From NCBI GenBank assembly GCA_021813435.1, contig JAKAKR010000004.1, forward strand, positions 56,972 through 120,971: DNA of 64,000 nucleotides, written 5' to 3'. Below the pieces are notes generated by a model. The model was not told the DNA's origin, did no database searches, and worked only from the letters and a program-made list of their open reading frames with translations. Source of the stretch: Nanobdellota archaeon (GTDB lineage Archaea; Nanobdellota; Nanobdellia; Woesearchaeales; UBA9642). Position 1 is the first letter of the stretch; each line of letters starts with the position of its first letter. The position numbers were made by a program, and so were the translations under genes. Below are positions 17,984 to 27,448 of this stretch, one piece after another.

Positions 17984-20407
17984 ATGCCCGAAATGTATGG
18001 AGTTGCAATGGTATTATCTGAAAAGAACTGGTCCAAAGAATCTGAAACAACTATTTTTACTGAATGGAAAACCACCAAGCGCTACGCGTTCAACCCGCAT
18101 TCTCAAAAGCGTGTCTACTCGATCGATACGCCTCCACCCTATGTCAATACGCCAATCCATATCGGTCAGGCGACAACGTACGTCTTCATGGACATGTTTG
18201 CGCGATTCCAGCGCATGACCGGCCATGAGATCCTATTCCCGCTCGGTCTAGACAGAAATGGCCTGCCTATTGAGATGGCTGCAGAAAAAGAGTTCAAGGT
18301 CAAACTCACTGACACCCCGCGCGAGGAATTCATCGCGCTCTGCAACAAAGTTCTCGAGAAATCATCACTTGCCTCTGTCGAATCATTCCTCAGGCTCGGG
18401 ATTGGGTTCAATTCCTGGGAAAAAAACGATGAGATCGGGAGCGTCTATGAGACTGACAGCCCTGAATACCGCTCGCTCACGCAGGAGACATTCATTGACC
18501 TCTGGCACAAGGGACTCATCTATGAGGATTATCGGACCAACAATTGGTGCCCGGGATGCCAGACTACACTAGCAGATGCAGAGATTGATTATAGCGAACT
18601 CCCCTCATTCTTCAATGATATCAAATTCAAGGTCAAAGAGACGGGTGAGGAAATCATTATCGGGACAACACGACCAGAACTTATCTGCACCTGCGAGATG
18701 ATCTGCTACAATCCTGAAGATGAACGCTACAAGCATCTTGAGGGAAAGAATGCAGTGACGCCAATCTTTGAAAAAGTGGTGCCTATCAAGGCTGATCCTG
18801 TGGCGCAGATGGATAAGGGTACTGGCCTTATGATGATGTGCTCATTTGGTGATGTGACTGACATCAGGTTCTTTCGCGACAACGGGCTCAAGTCAACAAT
18901 TGCCATAAACAAAGACGGGACCATGAACGAGCATGCAGGATTTTTGAAAGGATTAAAGGTCAAGGATGCGCAAAAGGCGCTTATTGTGCAGTTGCAGGAA
19001 AAAGGGCTTCTGGTCAAGCAGTCACGGATCAAGCATCGCACACCTATCTGCGAGCGCTCAAAAGATCCTATAGAATTCATCGGAATGAAAGAGCTTTATC
19101 TCAAGCAATTGGAATATCGGGAAGAGATGCTGCGCATTGCTGAACAGTCACACTTCTATGCTCCGGAATCACGCAAGATACTCATTGATTGGATCAATTC
19201 CATAGCAATAGATTGGCCAATCTCGAGGCGCAGGTATTATGCGACAGAAATACCCTTATGGTATTGCGCAAGCTGCAATCACCCGGTTGTCCCAAAAAAA
19301 GGGCCCTATTATAGACCTTGGAAGCAGAAATGCCCGATTGATGCATGCCCTGCATGCGGCGGAAAAGAATTCATTGGCGAGGAGCGTGTCTTTGACACCT
19401 GGTTTGACAGCTCAATTAGTCCACTCTATATCCTCAAATACTCGCGGGATGACGCATTCTTCAAAAAGAACAGTCCCTGCAGCCTCAGACCCCAGGGCAA
19501 GGAGATCATCAGGACATGGCTCTATTATACCTTGCTGAAAGATTATCTCCTTACTGAAAAATGCATCTTCAAGGATGTCTGGATCAATTATCATATTGTT
19601 GATGAGAATGGCAAGAAGATGTCCAAATCAGCAGGCAACGGCATTGACCCGCAGGATGTTTTGAACCGGTTCGGCGCAGAACCATTCAGGCTTTGGGCAG
19701 CACTTGAAGGAAATCTTGAACGTACAGACTTTAGGTGTTCAATGGAGCGCATTGAAGGTGCAGGAAAAACTATCTCTAAACTATGGAATGTCGCAAAATT
19801 CATCTCCATGTTCCCCAAATCCACTGCAGCATCAGAAAAGAGCGTTGAAGCGCACCTCACTGATCTTGACAAGTGGATCCTTAATGGCGTAAACCAACTC
19901 GTCATCAAGGCAACAGAACAGTATGCCCGCTATGATTTCCATAACCCTGTGGTGGATATCAGACACTTTATCTGGGAGGAATTTGCATCACAATATATTG
20001 AACTGGTAAAGAACAGGGCATACAACCAGAACAATGAATTCACAAAAGAGCAGCAGGATGCAGCAATCTATACCCTCAATCATGTACTTGATGTCCTGCT
20101 CAATATTATGGCACCAGTCCTGCCGCTCATCACCTACAGGATATACCATGAACTCCATGGCAAGGATATCCATTTTGAACAGTTTGCAACACCAGGAACG
20201 CATTACACTGTGAATCTGACCATCGATGATCTCTCGGCACTGAACAGTTTTATCTGGAAAGCCAAAAAGGACGCCGGAAAGAGCCTAAAAGAAGAAGTAA
20301 CACTCCTTGTCATCCCTGAACTCTTCAAGCCAATCCAGCACGACATCATCTCAGCACATAATATCAAAAAGCTTGAATTCGGGCAGGAAAAGAGAATAGA
20401 ATTATAA
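17984..20407 (+). CDS. valS: Valyl-tRNA synthetase (start could be 18008)
   Basis: Class I HIGH-type motif TPIHIGQ; GLDRNGLPIE; NWCPGCQTTLADAEIDY; KMSKSAGNGIDPQDVL. Confidence 0.88.
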   Translation: MPEMYGVAMVLSEKNWSKESETTIFTEWKTTKRYAFNPHSQKRVYSIDTPPPYVNTPIHIGQATTYVFMDMFARFQRMTGHEILFPLGLDRNGLPIEMAAEKEFKVKLTDTPREEFIALCNKVLEKSSLASVESFLRLGIGFNSWEKNDEIGSVYETDSPEYRSLTQETFIDLWHKGLIYEDYRTNNWCPGCQTTLADAEIDYSELPSFFNDIKFKVKETGEEIIIGTTRPELICTCEMICYNPEDERYKHLEGKNAVTPIFEKVVPIKADPVAQMDKGTGLMMMCSFGDVTDIRFFRDNGLKSTIAINKDGTMNEHAGFLKGLKVKDAQKALIVQLQEKGLLVKQSRIKHRTPICERSKDPIEFIGMKELYLKQLEYREEMLRIAEQSHFYAPESRKILIDWINSIAIDWPISRRRYYATEIPLWYCASCNHPVVPKKGPYYRPWKQKCPIDACPACGGKEFIGEERVFDTWFDSSISPLYILKYSRDDAFFKKNSPCSLRPQGKEIIRTWLYYTLLKDYLLTEKCIFKDVWINYHIVDENGKKMSKSAGNGIDPQDVLNRFGAEPFRLWAALEGNLERTDFRCSMERIEGAGKTISKLWNVAKFISMFPKSTAASEKSVEAHLTDLDKWILNGVNQLVIKATEQYARYDFHNPVVDIRHFIWEEFASQYIELVKNRAYNQNNEFTKEQQDAAIYTLNHVLDVLLNIMAPVLPLITYRIYHELHGKDIHFEQFATPGTHYTVNLTIDDLSALNSFIWKAKKDAGKSLKEEVTLLVIPELFKPIQHDIISAHNIKKLEFGQEKRIEL

Positions 20408-21157
20408 CCCTGCCTGCTGCTCGCTAGTGGTCGTGGAAGTTCGCATTAAAAAGTTTCCAATAATATGGTTGAGTTCATCGATAACCTGCGGATTTTTCCG
20501 ATAATCGTGCGTCGCATTGATCTCAATGAGTTCTTTGGGATCTGCAGATTGCGCGTAGGCTTCACGAACTTGTTCTGGCTTGACCACAGTGTCTTGTGTT
20601 CCTAATACAAAAAGTTTTGGCAGATTGCAATGCGAAAGCGCTTCACGCATGTCATACTGTGCTGAATCTTCAAAAAAACTCAATGGAAGCTCAAATGCCC
20701 TTGTTCCGCCACTTGGTATATCACGCAGGGATCTCTCAAAACCCAGAGAGATGGTTTTCTCGCGCGGTTTGCTGGGCGTCGCATGTGACATGATGGCAAT
20801 AATATGGGTGACACAATTATTCCTGGTCCCTGCAAGCATTGCCATACTCCCACCCCTGCTATGTCCGATAAGCACTGTTGGTCGATTGCCAAAGTGTTCG
20901 ATAATATCATTGATGGCTGTAAGATAGTTGGTCATGGTATAGTCTTTGATGTCTCCTGGACTTTCCCATGTGCATGGCGGATCAAATGAAAGCGCAAGAT
21001 ATCCCTGAATTGCAAGGTAGTCAACAAGGCGTTGCATATGCGGATAATCCTTGGTATCAAGACGTCCTGGCAAGATTATTGCTAATTGTTTTGCATCGTG
21101 ATTCCCACGCATATACACCGCAAGTGCGAAATGCGCTGTTTTCATGAATTGCGCCAT
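20402..21157 (-). CDS. Alpha/beta hydrolase
   Basis: LIGHSRGGSMAML nucleophile elbow; KLFVLGTQDTVVKPEQ; catalytic His region NATHDY. Confidence 0.85.
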   Translation of the reverse strand: MAQFMKTAHFALAVYMRGNHDAKQLAIILPGRLDTKDYPHMQRLVDYLAIQGYLALSFDPPCTWESPGDIKDYTMTNYLTAINDIIEHFGNRPTVLIGHSRGGSMAMLAGTRNNCVTHIIAIMSHATPSKPREKTISLGFERSLRDIPSGGTRAFELPLSFFEDSAQYDMREALSHCNLPKLFVLGTQDTVVKPEQVREAYAQSADPKELIEINATHDYRKNPQVIDELNHIIGNFLMRTSTTTSEQQAGL

Positions 21158-21347
21158 GATACCGCGAAAATAGGGGCATTATTAAATGTTCCGCAAATGA
21201 ACTATTTTGAAAATGTGAAGCCAAAACCTGGGGAAATACGCACTCAATCTCTGTTCATACTCATCCTCAAAAAATAATAACCTTTAAATATGCACGCCCG
21301 GTCCTGTTTCTACCCCTAAGTTTAGAGGGCATTGTGGAGGGATTGTA

Positions 21348-23051
21348 ATGGATGAAAAGAGTGTTGTTCCAGCAACTGAAGACTCAAGCATTGATCATAT
21401 CAACAATGCAATAACAAATTCTGATGGACAAAATGAATCGCCGGCAGCAGTAGAAGAGGAGCATGCAGATACTGTTGAGGAAAAACCAGCCCAAAAACCG
21501 CAGGCAGAGCGAAAAACGCCTGCACCTGCAGCAAAACGACCTTCAAAGACGCCGGCGCGCGCATCCACCAAGGCTCCTGCAATGGAAAAGAAACAGCCCC
21601 TGATGAAAGCAACTACAAAGTCAACTCCTCCTGCAAAGACCCGCAGGCATATCCCTACACCTGCAAGAAATAAAAGTGGTGAGAAAAAAACCAGCGAGAG
21701 GAATACTCCCATGAAAGAACGACCTGAAAAAAAATCCATGAAAGCGCACAAGCAAAAGACACAGAAAAGCCTTCTTTGGCTCTGGATAGTTCTGGCAGTC
21801 ATCCTTGTTGCAGCAATAATCATCCTTGCAATACAATTGCAAAAACCCAAGAGTGTCAGCAACAAGACTGAAAACCCGGTTGCGGCAACAGTCAATGGCG
21901 AGCCGATCTATGCCGCAAGAATCGAGCAGCGATTCAATGGACTCAATCCATTCCTGAAAACACTCTACACGCGTGCATTCATCCTGAACCAGACCATCAA
22001 TGAGGTACTGCTTACTCAAGAGGCCAAAAACGAAGGCATTGTCATTACTGACCTTGATATTACTGATGCGATTGATGGTATCAAGAAATCAAATGGGCTT
22101 ACTGATCAGCAGTTCAATGATGCGATCGCAAAGCAGAACCTGACTATGGATGATGTCAAAACGCTTATCACCAATCAGCTCTTGATTACGCGGCTTATCA
22201 ACCAGACCGTCCTTCCCTTAAATAACGTGACTGCAGATGAGATGCGCGCATACTATGAGAACAATAAGACCGCATACACCCTCCCTGAAGAAGTCACTGT
22301 ACAGCACATCCTCATCTTGATCAAGGATAATGTGACTGATGCGATTGCAAAATCGCAGATTGATGCAGTAGCCGCAAAATTGAATGCGACAAACTTCTGT
22401 GATCTTGTCGCTGAATACACTGAGGACACCGGCAGCAAGAATACCTGTGGGGTCTATACATTCAAGCGCGGGGTCATGGTACCTGAATTCGAGAATGCAT
22501 CATTTGACATGAATATCAACGAGACGCGAACAGTAAAGACCGTGTATGGATGGCACCTGATCAAAAAACTCAATATGACGCCAGAAACAGTCCAGCCATT
22601 TGAAGAGGTCGCGCAGGAAGTCAATAAGACGCTCAACGATGCGCAGACCCAGGTCAATTTCGACAACTTCATCGCGCAATTGCGGGCAAAGGCAAATATC
22701 AGCATCTACATGTACAATGATGATAACACCACAAACACCACAACGACCACTCCTGTAGATACACAGGCTGTTCGTGTCGAAAACCTTGCAAAGTGCATCA
22801 CAGGGAAAGGCGCAGTCTTTTACGGCGCTTCCTGGTGCGCGCATTGTGCAAACCAAAAGCAGATCTTTGGCGATGCCATGAAATTTGTCCATTATGTCGA
22901 ATGTGCTGATGCAAACAATCCTCAGGTGCAGACTGAAGAGTGCAACACTGCAGGGATCACCGGTTATCCGACTTGGATCATCAACAACCAGAGCTATGCA
23001 GGCGAGCAGTCGCTTGAACAGCTTGCACAATTGACTGGCTGCACATACTAG
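21348..23051 (+). CDS. Membrane-anchored SurA-like/parvulin (PpiC) peptidyl-prolyl isomerase with C-terminal thioredoxin-like domain
   Basis: K/A/P-rich N-tail, one TM (LLWLWIVLAVILVAAIIILAIQL), SurA-N-like region, parvulin core EVTVQHILILIKDN...GVMVPEFENASFDMN...VYGWHLIKKL, then GASWCAHCANQK...GITGYPTWIINNQSYAGEQ. Confidence 0.88.
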   Translation: MDEKSVVPATEDSSIDHINNAITNSDGQNESPAAVEEEHADTVEEKPAQKPQAERKTPAPAAKRPSKTPARASTKAPAMEKKQPLMKATTKSTPPAKTRRHIPTPARNKSGEKKTSERNTPMKERPEKKSMKAHKQKTQKSLLWLWIVLAVILVAAIIILAIQLQKPKSVSNKTENPVAATVNGEPIYAARIEQRFNGLNPFLKTLYTRAFILNQTINEVLLTQEAKNEGIVITDLDITDAIDGIKKSNGLTDQQFNDAIAKQNLTMDDVKTLITNQLLITRLINQTVLPLNNVTADEMRAYYENNKTAYTLPEEVTVQHILILIKDNVTDAIAKSQIDAVAAKLNATNFCDLVAEYTEDTGSKNTCGVYTFKRGVMVPEFENASFDMNINETRTVKTVYGWHLIKKLNMTPETVQPFEEVAQEVNKTLNDAQTQVNFDNFIAQLRAKANISIYMYNDDNTTNTTTTTPVDTQAVRVENLAKCITGKGAVFYGASWCAHCANQKQIFGDAMKFVHYVECADANNPQVQTEECNTAGITGYPTWIINNQSYAGEQSLEQLAQLTGCTY

Positions 23052-23059
23052 GCGCATTA

Positions 23060-23115
23060 CCGCTGGCGCAATTATTTTTTTATTCTTTTATTTTTTATTT
23101 ACGTTTTCTCTTAAT
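23060..23115 (+). terminator. T-rich terminator region
   Basis: attatttttttattcttttattttttatttacgttttctcttaattttttcc after the stop of 23051. Confidence 0.45.
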
Positions 23116-23244
23116 TTTTTCCGCTCAATTTTTTCTCTACACCCTGTTTTATGCCGCTATCCTGCGCGACTACTGCGTTCACAAAGTGTATTCCTTAACG
23201 CTTACTCCAACGAAAAGTTTATAAACATCTGGGACTAGGTTTGG

Positions 23245-24039
23245 ATGAAAAAGAGGACTGCCATGGGAATGTTTCAATCACGTAAGAGCGATCTTGCTTC
23301 TGGACCTGATGTGCCCATAGACCAGGTCAGCACTATGAGAGCGCAGGGATATACGAATAACCAGATCATCCAATCCCTGCAGCGTGACGGATATACCTCA
23401 AGCCAGATCTTTGACGCAATATCACAATCAGAAATGAACGCAAAACAAATGCCGGATTCGCGCATGTCTCCGCTTGCGCAGCAACCTAATAGTATGCAGC
23501 AGGCAGAGATGCCGCCACCTCCGCAGCAGATGGCGCCAATGTCACAGATGCCGTCAATGCCTCCGACATTTGCGCAGACACTTGCAAGCAACCAACCCTC
23601 AACTGAAGAGATTGTTGAGGCGATCATTGATGAGAAATGGAATGAACTCGTCAAGGACATCAATAAGGTCATTGAATGGAAGCAGCGTGCAGATACAAAG
23701 CTTACTGCAATCGAGCAGCAGATGAATGATATGAAAGAGCAATTCGATAAGCTGCACAATGCGATCCTAGGAAAAATTGGTGATTATGACAAGCATATGA
23801 TGGATGTCGGTGCAGAACTTCAGGCCATGGAAAAAGTCTTTACGAAGATTCTCCCGAATTTTGTTGATAATGTGAATGAGCTTTCCCGCATTACAGAAAA
23901 TATTAAGGCAGGAAATACTCCCTCTACTCCGGCAGTAGCAACGCCACGCGCATCAAAATCCCCGACTCCGCAGTCATCGACTGTTTCATCTGCAAGAGGC
24001 AGACGTGTGAATCTTGAAGATATTGATGATAACCAATAA
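23245..24039 (+). CDS. Hypothetical protein with Pro/Met/Gln-rich linker and coiled-coil region
   Basis: QVSTMRAQGYTNNQIIQSLQRDGYTSSQIFDAI repeat-like N-terminus; PPPPQQMAPMSQMPSMPP linker; helical C-terminus. Start may be 23263. Confidence 0.7.
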   Translation: MKKRTAMGMFQSRKSDLASGPDVPIDQVSTMRAQGYTNNQIIQSLQRDGYTSSQIFDAISQSEMNAKQMPDSRMSPLAQQPNSMQQAEMPPPPQQMAPMSQMPSMPPTFAQTLASNQPSTEEIVEAIIDEKWNELVKDINKVIEWKQRADTKLTAIEQQMNDMKEQFDKLHNAILGKIGDYDKHMMDVGAELQAMEKVFTKILPNFVDNVNELSRITENIKAGNTPSTPAVATPRASKSPTPQSSTVSSARGRRVNLEDIDDNQ

Positions 24040-24100
24040 TGAATTCTTTATTGAAGAAATCATCAACACGCCTACAGAAAAAAATATGCGTACTCTCGGT

Positions 24101-24709
24101 TTAGTCTTCTTTGACTGTCAAGAATAACATTGCAAGAATGACGATGACCATGATCAGGATAAGTCCCAACACCTTAGGATGATAGATGGTATTATACAGG
24201 TTCTGGTTGAAGTCCCCGGTGCTTGTGGATCCCGTGGCTACAGTCTGATTATTGACCGTGGTCGTACTGGTCTGCGTTGTGGTGGTCGTATTGACTGCTG
24301 CTGATCCTGGTCCCTCCTGAAGACTTTTCTGTCCGAATCCTGCGCCAAGCGAGAAGAGAACAATCACTGCAGTAAAGATCAATATCCAGGTAAGCGCGCC
24401 GCCTTCAGTCACTGATTCGCTGATATCCTTCTGGCTTACGCCGAACATGCGCACTGCAAAGAGGATGAAAAAGATGACGAGGATGAGGATGGTGAACCAG
24501 GGCATGAATGTCTGGATGACTGCGGTAACACCGCTCGAGAACATGAAGATGAGTCCGATAGAGACTCCGATGATTGCATGCAGTCCTTTTTTTCCTTCAC
24601 CAAATACCTTGAACACCTCAAGCATTCCGAACACTATGACGAATACCAAAAGAAAGGTAAATACTGAGACAAAATGGCTCAGTATCGAGATGTCAAGAAA
24701 TGTTGCCAT
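24101..24709 (-). CDS. Multi-TM membrane protein, paralog 1 of 3
   Basis: Shares topology and FTFLLVFVIVFGMLEVFKVFG...HAIIGVSIGL with the next two genes. Confidence 0.75.
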   Translation of the reverse strand: MATFLDISILSHFVSVFTFLLVFVIVFGMLEVFKVFGEGKKGLHAIIGVSIGLIFMFSSGVTAVIQTFMPWFTILILVIFFILFAVRMFGVSQKDISESVTEGGALTWILIFTAVIVLFSLGAGFGQKSLQEGPGSAAVNTTTTTQTSTTTVNNQTVATGSTSTGDFNQNLYNTIYHPKVLGLILIMVIVILAMLFLTVKED

Positions 24710-24716
24710 TTTTGGA

Positions 24717-25319
24717 TTATTTCCTCATGACTTCTCCCAATTTGGTAAAGATGTCTTTATCCTTATCGGTTTTGGGTTTATCGGATTTGGTGATGAACCA
24801 GATGATGATTGCAAACACGAGTACGACAATGACGAGTCCTTGCGTATCTGAATCACGCAGGAAGCTGAGCCACTCCGGAAGGTTCCACCAACTGGCTGCT
24901 GATCCAAAGATGATGACTGTAGCAGCGATTGCAAAAAGGACTGCCCATCCGGCAACACTGGTGCCTGCAAAATTGACTTCTCCGCCAAATACGCCAATGA
25001 TGAGAAGCATCATGACGACTGCGACAAGGACTGCCGAGACATTGGGCAGTGCAGTATTGATGATGACGACAACATCAGCGCCGTACGGGTATGTCCCTAC
25101 AACGTGCGGGATAATGACGCCAAGCGCCATGACCAAGGCGATCATTGCATTGAAATTCTTACGAGGGGTCTTTCCGTCGGGTTCAGTGCCAAGAACCTTT
25201 GTCTTTTGCAGTACTGCAAATACTATGGTAAAAATCAGGATGAACGGTACAATGACATCAAGTACGCCCATCTGTTCGAGTTGCATCAATCCGTCCTGAA
25301 ATATTCCCATCATGACCAC
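24717..25319 (-). CDS. Multi-TM membrane protein, paralog 2 of 3
   Basis: QMGVLDVIVPFILIFTIVFAVLQKTKVLGTEPDGKTPRKNFNAMIALVMALGV. Confidence 0.78.
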   Translation of the reverse strand: MVMMGIFQDGLMQLEQMGVLDVIVPFILIFTIVFAVLQKTKVLGTEPDGKTPRKNFNAMIALVMALGVIIPHVVGTYPYGADVVVIINTALPNVSAVLVAVVMMLLIIGVFGGEVNFAGTSVAGWAVLFAIAATVIIFGSAASWWNLPEWLSFLRDSDTQGLVIVVLVFAIIIWFITKSDKPKTDKDKDIFTKLGEVMRK

Positions 25320-25406
25320 CTTGTTTGTTGAACAATAACCGTCATACGCCGGTATCTTTATATTTTTATTGCTTTTGCGTCGTTAACACGATCGCATTTC
25401 TTGTGT

Positions 25407-25958
25407 CTAATCTTTTTTATCGTCTTTTTTTGAAGAATCCTTGGTGATAAACACCATGAATCCAATAATGAGGATGACAAAGATGACTGCAGCAACATAA
25501 CTCTTGTTCCAGTTATCCCTGAGATAATTGTAGAAGAGGTCGAGCCAACCTACGGCATTGAGGAATATTGCAACTATCGCGATTGCAGTCACTGCCATGA
25601 ATGCGCTTCGCCAGGGACCTTTATCGAGGAAGAACCCTTCCTTGGTCTGCTGGTGGAATGATCCTGCAAGCATGAGAAAAGAGATGAAGAGCATCAGGAC
25701 AAGAAATATCTGTGAGAGGCTTTTGTTGATGACTGCGACAATCTGGGTTGAGGCAACGACAAAAAATGCCATGACAAACGCGATCATGGCGTTCAGATTC
25801 TTCTTGGTTACCTCGGCATCCTTGACTTTTTCTGTCCCTAAAATTTTTGTTTTCTCAAGAATCGCAAAGACAATAGTGAATACTAACAGGAACGGGAGAA
25901 CAACATCATATATCCCCAATTTTACCAAAAAATCAATGCTTTCACTAAACACACTCAT
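25407..25958 (-). CDS. Multi-TM membrane protein, paralog 3 of 3
   Basis: KLGIYDVVLPFLLVFTIVFAILEKTKILGTEKVKDAEVTKKNLNAMIAFVMAF closely matches paralog 2. Confidence 0.78.
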   Translation of the reverse strand: MSVFSESIDFLVKLGIYDVVLPFLLVFTIVFAILEKTKILGTEKVKDAEVTKKNLNAMIAFVMAFFVVASTQIVAVINKSLSQIFLVLMLFISFLMLAGSFHQQTKEGFFLDKGPWRSAFMAVTAIAIVAIFLNAVGWLDLFYNYLRDNWNKSYVAAVIFVILIIGFMVFITKDSSKKDDKKD

Positions 25959-26044
25959 TATCCCTATTTATAAAATAATCAGTATATAAATCTTTTGATT
26001 ATTATCGGGGATGATTATGCCGGCCGGTGTTTATTCCTCTCGTC

Positions 26045-26524
26045 TTACGCGCGCTCCCGCAGTTCTTTTTTCAAGACCTTATCATCCTTGTCGAAAAGAA
26101 AGTATCCTTCAAGGTTTTTTCCTTTAAGGAAGAGCGGAAGCCAGTACTTATCATCCTGCCACATCTCAGCGTAGGGTATCTTATCGCAGTCAAACCATTG
26201 CGGTCGCATCTCCTCGCTCTCAGTCGGTATTCCGTCAAAGGAGTGCGCGCTAAATAAGTGGACTTCAAGTTTCTGCGGGTTGTCCTCGAATTCAAAGAGG
26301 ATAAATCCGCGCTCTGCAAGTTCATGCGGAATGATGCCGACTTCTTCATGGAGTTCGCGCAGCGCAGCATCGTGGATGGATTCATCCGGAGCGACTTTTC
26401 CCCCAAATCCGTTCCAGCGTCCCTGTCCGAACCCGCGCTTTTTCATGCCAAGAAGGATGCGGTGATGATTTGTATCATGGATGATGCAGAGCGTCATGAG
26501 CTTGTGCGGGAGAGTTTCAGCCAT
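26045..26524 (-). CDS. NUDIX hydrolase (MutT-like)
   Basis: Nudix box GGKVAPDESIHDAALRELHEEVGI. Confidence 0.92.
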   Translation of the reverse strand: MAETLPHKLMTLCIIHDTNHHRILLGMKKRGFGQGRWNGFGGKVAPDESIHDAALRELHEEVGIIPHELAERGFILFEFEDNPQKLEVHLFSAHSFDGIPTESEEMRPQWFDCDKIPYAEMWQDDKYWLPLFLKGKNLEGYFLFDKDDKVLKKELRERA

Positions 26525-26685
26525 GTTTATCTGTAACGCGAACCATTCATATATTTTTCTATTGCCCTTATCCTGACCTTAAACCTGTTTTTATGGGAAT
26601 TATCCTATTTTTATACTGCGTGTCTTCTGCTGTTGCGGTATTTATTTTCCACTACATTTATAATGCGGCTGTTCTTAACAACGAC

Positions 26686-27255
26686 ATGGCAACCATCCCA
26701 CTAACCAAGGAACTTGCGCAATACATCAAGGATGAGGATGCAAAGCGCGAGGAGATCATCACGCAATCGCGCGTCATCCTCAAAGAGAGCAAGTCTGCAA
26801 TCTACAGCATCCATCGTCGGGAATTTGTAGAGGCAAAAAACCTCTTGGAGAGCGCTCAACGCGCCATTGCAGCACTCCGCAAAATTATTGCAGCCCACCC
26901 GCACCTCCAGTATAATCTGGATAATGCGCTGGAAGAATATGCTGAGGCAAAATGCTATTACAGTGTCGAAGTTGATAAGAAGATTCCTTCGTTCCAGGAT
27001 ATTGATGTCGATCCCATCAATTATCTTGCAGCGCTCTCTGATCTCACGGGCGAGCTTGGACGCCGGGCAGTCATCGAGGCAACTGCAAAAAACACTGCGC
27101 GCGTAGAAGAATTGCGCGATATCATCGAAGAGGTCCATGGACTGCTGGTAAAGATAGATCTGCGTAATGGCGAACTTCGGAAAAAGAGCGATGCCATCAA
27201 GTGGAACCTGCAGAAAGTCGAAGAACTCCTGTATGATTTGAAACGAAAATCTTGA
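26686..27255 (+). CDS. Translin-like family protein
   Basis: All-helical. SRVILKESKSAIYSIHRREFVEAKNLLESA...DLTGELGRRAVIEA resembles archaeal translin homologs. Start chosen at ATG 26686; the ORF is open from 26593. Confidence 0.6.
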   Translation: MATIPLTKELAQYIKDEDAKREEIITQSRVILKESKSAIYSIHRREFVEAKNLLESAQRAIAALRKIIAAHPHLQYNLDNALEEYAEAKCYYSVEVDKKIPSFQDIDVDPINYLAALSDLTGELGRRAVIEATAKNTARVEELRDIIEEVHGLLVKIDLRNGELRKKSDAIKWNLQKVEELLYDLKRKS

Positions 27256-27260
27256 AGGTA

Positions 27261-27424
27261 ACATTACTGTCACTATGTGAGCATCTTAAGACTTCACATC
27301 AAGAAATTTCTACAGGATCGTCAAAAATGGAATTTTTGAGCGTGCTCAGAAATTTTCAATTTCTGACATGCAAGTGGTAGAAATTTCCTTTAATGGATCA
27401 TCAAAATGCGAACGACAGTAATGT
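27261..27424. repeat. Structured inverted-repeat element
   Basis: Outer IR ACATTACTGTC (27261-27271)/GACAGTAATGT (27414-27424), perfect 11 bp. Inner IR GAAATTTCTAC (27303-27313)/GTAGAAATTTC (27377-27387). Hairpins TCAAAAAT-gga-ATTTTTGA (27321-27339) and TCAGAAATT-ttc-AATTTCTGA (27346-27366). Confidence 0.75.
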
Positions 27425-27448
27425 CTTTATCTTTAATCCTTACATAAC

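Noticed and set aside
18400-18425. tRNA T-arm-like sequence GGGTTCAATTCCTGG
   Set aside because: Lies inside the valS coding frame with no surrounding cloverleaf.
24700-25299. 199-aa plus ORF opposite the membrane paralog (T/M-rich)
   Set aside because: Shadow of a hydrophobic minus-strand gene; low-complexity translation.
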